From: an uncultured Lachnospiraceae bacterium
GTDB lineage: Bacteria; Bacillota; Clostridia; Lachnospirales; Lachnospiraceae
DNA: 16,774 nt
Direction of reading: 5' to 3'
Assembly (NCBI GenBank): GCA_947174985.1
Contig: CAMWLB010000029.1
Span: 1-16,774 of the forward strand
The notes under the pieces were generated by a model. The model did no database searches. It saw only the letters and a program-made list of their open reading frames with translations, and was not told where the DNA came from. The translations under genes and the position numbers were made by a program. Shown piece after piece: positions 13,617 through 16,774 of this stretch. Within the stretch, counting starts at the first letter, position 1. The number at the start of each line of letters is the position of its first letter.

Positions 13617-13645
13617 ATTATAACCCCTGCCCGCCATAAAGACAA
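13617..13645 (-). promoter_or_regulatory. Promoter of the unknown-queH-FkbM operon
   Basis: On the minus strand TTGTCT (13645-13640) and a perfect TATAAT (13622-13617) are 17 bases apart. The leader from about 13610 is some 55 bases and can form a small hairpin (CGCA-GGCAT-TGCG with weaker outer pairs) just before the ribosome binding site. Confidence 0.7.
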
Positions 13646-13680
13646 GGAAAAAGGAAAATCATGGTGTGCAATCCGGCAGC

Positions 13681-15960
13681 TTATTCCGCACCCTTTAATG
13701 CTTCCACCATATCTATTTTCTTATTCTTTCTCGACACCATAAGACTGACAAGCAGCGACATGCCGACCGTTAAAACAATGCTGCCTGCAATGGTTGCCGC
13801 GCTCACCGCCATTTTCATCTCATATTCTCCCGCCAGTTCTTTCAAAAGGTAAGCAAGCACGCCCATTCCTGCCGGCATGCCGATGACAACGCCAATCAGG
13901 CTCAGCCAAAGATTCTGCCCGATAAGCAGACTGCCGATTTTTCTGTCCTTAAAACCAACCACCTTCAGCGTCGCCATTTCCCTGTAACGCTCGGTGTAGC
14001 TCATCACGCCGAGATTATAAAGCACGACCACGCCGAGCAGCAGCGCGCCTGCAATCAGAATGAAAATCATGGTATTCATCAAATCCATAAATGTATCGAA
14101 GGAATCCATAATCATCTGCTTTGACGATACATTTTTAATGGCGCTGTCAGCGTCTATCTCGTTCTTTTCCACATCGGTATAAACCGAGTCTATTGCATAA
14201 GAAATAAGCAGCATATCTGCATACTTTGGCGTTATGACAATGCTTTCGGAAACACTCCGAATCACGCCCGCCACCTTGAGTGTGTACTTCTCGTCGGAAC
14301 CGTAAGGGCTGATAGTAAAAGAATCTCCCACAGAAAGACCAAATTCTTCCGCAAGGCGCATACAGATATAAGCGCCGTCATCCACGATATGGACATACCC
14401 GCCATCCTTATCCGGAAAGCGCACCTTATCGTGCTCCACGCTATAAATATCAAGGGATACCGTTTTTTCTTCCATCTGCACGCCAACTGATGCACTCCAG
14501 TCGCCGTCATATGCCAAAAGGATTTCGTTTCTCTGTGCTTCCGTCGCTTCCTCTGCAAGATAAATACGAGAAGCATAGTTGGTAGCACCGTCATAATATA
14601 ATGCAAGAAACGCGTCCATCGTGTCACCCATTCCAAGCGAACCGACAATCAGAATCATGCATCCTGCAATCCCTATCAGGCTCATTGCCGTGCGCGACTT
14701 ATGACGTACACTGTCACGCATATTCCAGCGGATGCCAAAGGAAAGCCTGTGAAACAGCCTTGTTTTCTCTATCAACATGGGCTTCATCTTCTTTGGCATA
14801 TAGGGACGAAGTGCATCTGCCGCAGTCCCCTTTAACATCTGCCTGACAGAAGAAAAGCCAATCAAGGTAAGCAGCCCGATGGCAGCCGCCAGAACCACAT
14901 AGCAGAACCAGGGCAGATAAAGCTTCCATTCCGGCATATCCATATAGGTGCCCATCATACCGTCCGGATTCATAATATAGTAAGCGATGCTGTAACCGAG
15001 TGCCACGCCTATGGCAGAACCCAGAATTCCAATCATAAGAGCGTACGCCGTATAATGGCGCAGAATCCGCCTGTCCTTGAACCCAAGTGCCTTCAGCGTT
15101 CCAATCTGTGTCTTTTCCTTCGCTGTCAGACGGTGCATGGTCGTCACCATCGTCAGCACAGCAATCAGCAGAAACAGCACCGGCAGAACAGAACCCATCG
15201 TCTTACCCTCCGAAACTTCTCCTTCCGCTTCTGCATAAGAAATCGTCTCGTCCTTTGTGAGTACCATGACTGTGACCGCAAGCGCCTCTTCCGCCGCCGC
15301 GGTAAAGTCCTTTTTCTCCATATCGGAAACCACATTAATCTGCGGATAAAAAGCAAAACCGGCTGCCTCCTCATATAAAACAGGTGAAATAAAAGCAAAA
15401 CCGTATGTACTGTAGTCCGGCATAAGCTGGCTTTCGTCACGGACACAAATCATATACTCCCCCGCTTTTATCAATCCTTTTACCTCGCCTTTGATTTCTA
15501 TACTCTTATATAAAAAGGACAGCGTATCACCGACACAGATGTCATTTGCAGCCGCATATTTATCCGAAAGCCAGATGCCATCCCTGCTCCCCGCATCATA
15601 GGCTTCCCCTTCTGTCACCACAAAACCTGAAACGAGAATATCGGTCGTTACCGTAAGGGCAACGCTGTCGCCGCTCCTCTCCGCCACATCCGCGGTGACC
15701 GCAAGATAACGCGTCGCTTTTTCCACTCCCTCTATGTCCAGTATTTTCTGTAAATCCTCCCCCGAAAACCCGCTTTCCTGTACAAGCCTGAAATCCGCAT
15801 AACCCGTATCTGCAAAAAAAGAATTCCTATTTTTTTCGATGCTCACCCATTCCATGTGAAATCCGATGAAAACACCGATGCCAAGCGCTATCATAATCAC
15901 CATGGAGATAAACTGCGCCTTATACAGCTCCATGGTTCTCCATAATTTTCTAAAAAGCAT
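13681..15960 (-). CDS. FtsX-like ABC transporter permease, two modules
   Basis: A 759-residue membrane protein with two FtsX/MacB-type modules. Predicted membrane segments are near 17-35, 255-275, 305-330, 350-370, 425-447, 628-652, 677-706 and 716-742, with large outside domains at about 40-250 and 450-620. The cytoplasmic loop before each distal helix pair repeats: TLKALGFKDRR (288-298) and TLKVVGFKDRK (664-674), showing internal duplication. Such permeases move or extract lipids, lipoproteins or peptides, or transmit force to envelope enzymes, rather than import solutes. I start at the ATG at 15960, with AAGGAGG 6 bases upstream; an in-frame ATG at 15978 lies before that site and overlaps the ATPase gene. 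It follows the ATPase stop by 11 bases and forms the exporter with it. The substrate is unknown. Confidence 0.92.
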   Translation of the reverse strand: MLFRKLWRTMELYKAQFISMVIMIALGIGVFIGFHMEWVSIEKNRNSFFADTGYADFRLVQESGFSGEDLQKILDIEGVEKATRYLAVTADVAERSGDSVALTVTTDILVSGFVVTEGEAYDAGSRDGIWLSDKYAAANDICVGDTLSFLYKSIEIKGEVKGLIKAGEYMICVRDESQLMPDYSTYGFAFISPVLYEEAAGFAFYPQINVVSDMEKKDFTAAAEEALAVTVMVLTKDETISYAEAEGEVSEGKTMGSVLPVLFLLIAVLTMVTTMHRLTAKEKTQIGTLKALGFKDRRILRHYTAYALMIGILGSAIGVALGYSIAYYIMNPDGMMGTYMDMPEWKLYLPWFCYVVLAAAIGLLTLIGFSSVRQMLKGTAADALRPYMPKKMKPMLIEKTRLFHRLSFGIRWNMRDSVRHKSRTAMSLIGIAGCMILIVGSLGMGDTMDAFLALYYDGATNYASRIYLAEEATEAQRNEILLAYDGDWSASVGVQMEEKTVSLDIYSVEHDKVRFPDKDGGYVHIVDDGAYICMRLAEEFGLSVGDSFTISPYGSDEKYTLKVAGVIRSVSESIVITPKYADMLLISYAIDSVYTDVEKNEIDADSAIKNVSSKQMIMDSFDTFMDLMNTMIFILIAGALLLGVVVLYNLGVMSYTERYREMATLKVVGFKDRKIGSLLIGQNLWLSLIGVVIGMPAGMGVLAYLLKELAGEYEMKMAVSAATIAGSIVLTVGMSLLVSLMVSRKNKKIDMVEALKGAE

Positions 15961-15971
15961 ATCCAGCCTCC

Positions 15972-16673
15972 TTACCATTCAATATCATCTGCGCCAATCG
16001 GATTCGTCTGTTCCTCTTTGGACACAATTTTGCCGTTTTTGACGCGGATAACCACATCTGCCATCTTAGCGATATTCTGATTGTGCGTCACGATTATAAT
16101 GGTTTTGCCGTAATCCCGCGCCATCTTCAGAAGCAGCTTCAGCACCAGTACGCCCGTCATCGAATCCAGTGCTCCCGTCGGCTCGTCACAGAGCAGAATT
16201 TTCGGATTTTTGGCAAGCGCACGGGCAATCGACACCCTCTGCTGTTCACCACCCGAAAGCTCCGAAGGAAAATTTTTCAGATGGTCTGCAAGCCCAACCT
16301 CTTCAATCATTTTGGTTGCCGATAGGGCATCCGGCGCAATTTCCTTTACCAAAGCCACATTTTCGTGAACTGTCAGAGTCGGCACCAGATTATAAAACTG
16401 AAAAACAAATCCCACTGTAGATGCCCTATACTCCGCAAGCTCATTGTTTGACAAGGTGGATATGTCCTTGCCCTGCACATAAATTTTTCCACTGGTCGGA
16501 CTGTCCAGCCCTCCTAGCATATTTAAAAGCGTACTCTTTCCCGCCCCGCTGGGACCTAAAATCACCACAAACTTTCCTTCCTCCAGTGTCAGCGATACCC
16601 TGTCAAGCGCCTTCAACTCATGGGCACCACTCGTATAAACCCGGCTGACCTCCTCTAATCTCACAATCTCCAT
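15972..16673 (-). CDS. ABC transporter ATPase, MacB/LolD-like
   Basis: A 233-residue nucleotide-binding subunit. All motifs are intact: Walker [10 protein letters not shown] (40-48), Q-loop Gln92 in [16 protein letters not shown], signature LSGGEQQR (139-146), Walker [13 protein letters not shown] with Glu164, and H-loop His197. The sequence around the Q-loop and the GALD end of Walker B is typical of the LolD/MacB/FtsE group that works with FtsX-like permeases, here the next gene. I start at the ATG at 16673 with GAGGAG about 10 bases before it; a GTG six codons upstream would overlap that site. Its promoter carries a palindrome at the expected transcription start, so expression is probably repressed until a signal arrives. 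Confidence 0.95.
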   Translation of the reverse strand: MEIVRLEEVSRVYTSGAHELKALDRVSLTLEEGKFVVILGPSGAGKSTLLNMLGGLDSPTSGKIYVQGKDISTLSNNELAEYRASTVGFVFQFYNLVPTLTVHENVALVKEIAPDALSATKMIEEVGLADHLKNFPSELSGGEQQRVSIARALAKNPKILLCDEPTGALDSMTGVLVLKLLLKMARDYGKTIIIVTHNQNIAKMADVVIRVKNGKIVSKEEQTNPIGADDIEW

Positions 16674-16708
16674 CTTAATTCTTCTCCTCACCTTATCATT
16701 TTTCTTTA

Positions 16709-16722
16709 TTAGTTATAACTAA
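16709..16722. promoter_or_regulatory. Palindromic operator of the ABC exporter operon
   Basis: TTAGTTATAACTAA is a perfect 14-base palindrome. It sits just downstream of the -10 element at the expected transcription start, the usual place for a repressor. Sites of this form are typical of MarR- or TetR-type dimers; the regulator gene is not in the window and may lie just beyond 16774. Confidence 0.6.
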
Positions 16723-16730
16723 CTAAAATA

Positions 16731-16758
16731 AGTATACTCTAATTATGGATTTTGTCAA
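16731..16758 (-). promoter_or_regulatory. Promoter of the ABC exporter operon
   Basis: On the minus strand a perfect TTGACA (16758-16753) and TATACT (16736-16731) are 16 bases apart. The start should lie near 16724, within or next to the palindrome. The leader is about 50 bases. Confidence 0.75.
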
Positions 16759-16774
16759 TCACTTTATGCAAGAC

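Noticed and set aside
13681..16673. BceAB-type bacitracin exporter
   Set aside because: The permease has two large outside domains and a duplicated FtsX core, unlike the single large loop of BceB, and no BceRS-type two-component genes are in the window.

Overview
The window looks like chromosome from a Gram-positive anaerobe of the Clostridia, most likely a gut or rumen Lachnospiraceae. The basis is strong AAGGAGG-type ribosome binding sites, two lipoproteins with short lipoboxes, near-even base composition, sigma-A type promoters, and gene types usual in that group (queH, an FtsX-type ABC exporter, a GH5_8 mannanase, a holin-like small toxin). This assignment is inference; there is no rRNA or other marker to fix it.

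Left third (1-7720), beta-mannan breakdown. A GH26 mannanase without a signal peptide (80-997, +) is followed by a compact locus at 1030-1358 that reads as a type I toxin-antitoxin pair: a 31-residue membrane peptide, a 5' leader that can trap its Shine-Dalgarno sequence, and a converging antisense RNA with its own promoter and terminator. Next is a two-gene minus-strand operon of surface lipoproteins: a GH5_8 endo-mannanase (2700-3740) and an SGNH-type esterase (1377-2681). A divergent promoter region with a perfect 9-bp-arm inverted repeat (3782-3810) separates it from a MATE exporter (3860-5194, +). A GH2 beta-mannosidase (5201-7720, -) converges on the exporter. The expected flow is: lipoprotein mannanase and esterase cut and deacetylate mannan outside, oligosaccharides are imported by a transporter not in this window, then cytoplasmic GH26 and GH2 finish the job.

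Middle (7763-13645), minus strand. A promoter before argS drives argS, an sn-glycerol-1-phosphate-dehydrogenase-like enzyme and a YdcF/SanA-type membrane protein (ATGA overlap), and probably the GH2 gene behind them. Upstream is a second operon from a TATAAT promoter: a small conserved-looking unknown protein, queH (TGATG overlap) and a two-domain FkbM methyltransferase.

Right end (13681-16774), minus strand. An ABC ATPase and a large two-module FtsX permease form an export or lipid/peptide-handling pair. Their TTGACA promoter has a perfect 14-bp palindrome at the expected start of transcription, suggesting a dedicated repressor.

No tRNA, rRNA, CRISPR array, insertion sequence or phage gene was seen. 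No stretch above 300 bases is free of genes. The most interesting signals are the RNA architecture of the toxin locus, the unknown protein coupled to queH, and the archaeal-type glycerol-1-phosphate dehydrogenase homologue in the argS operon.
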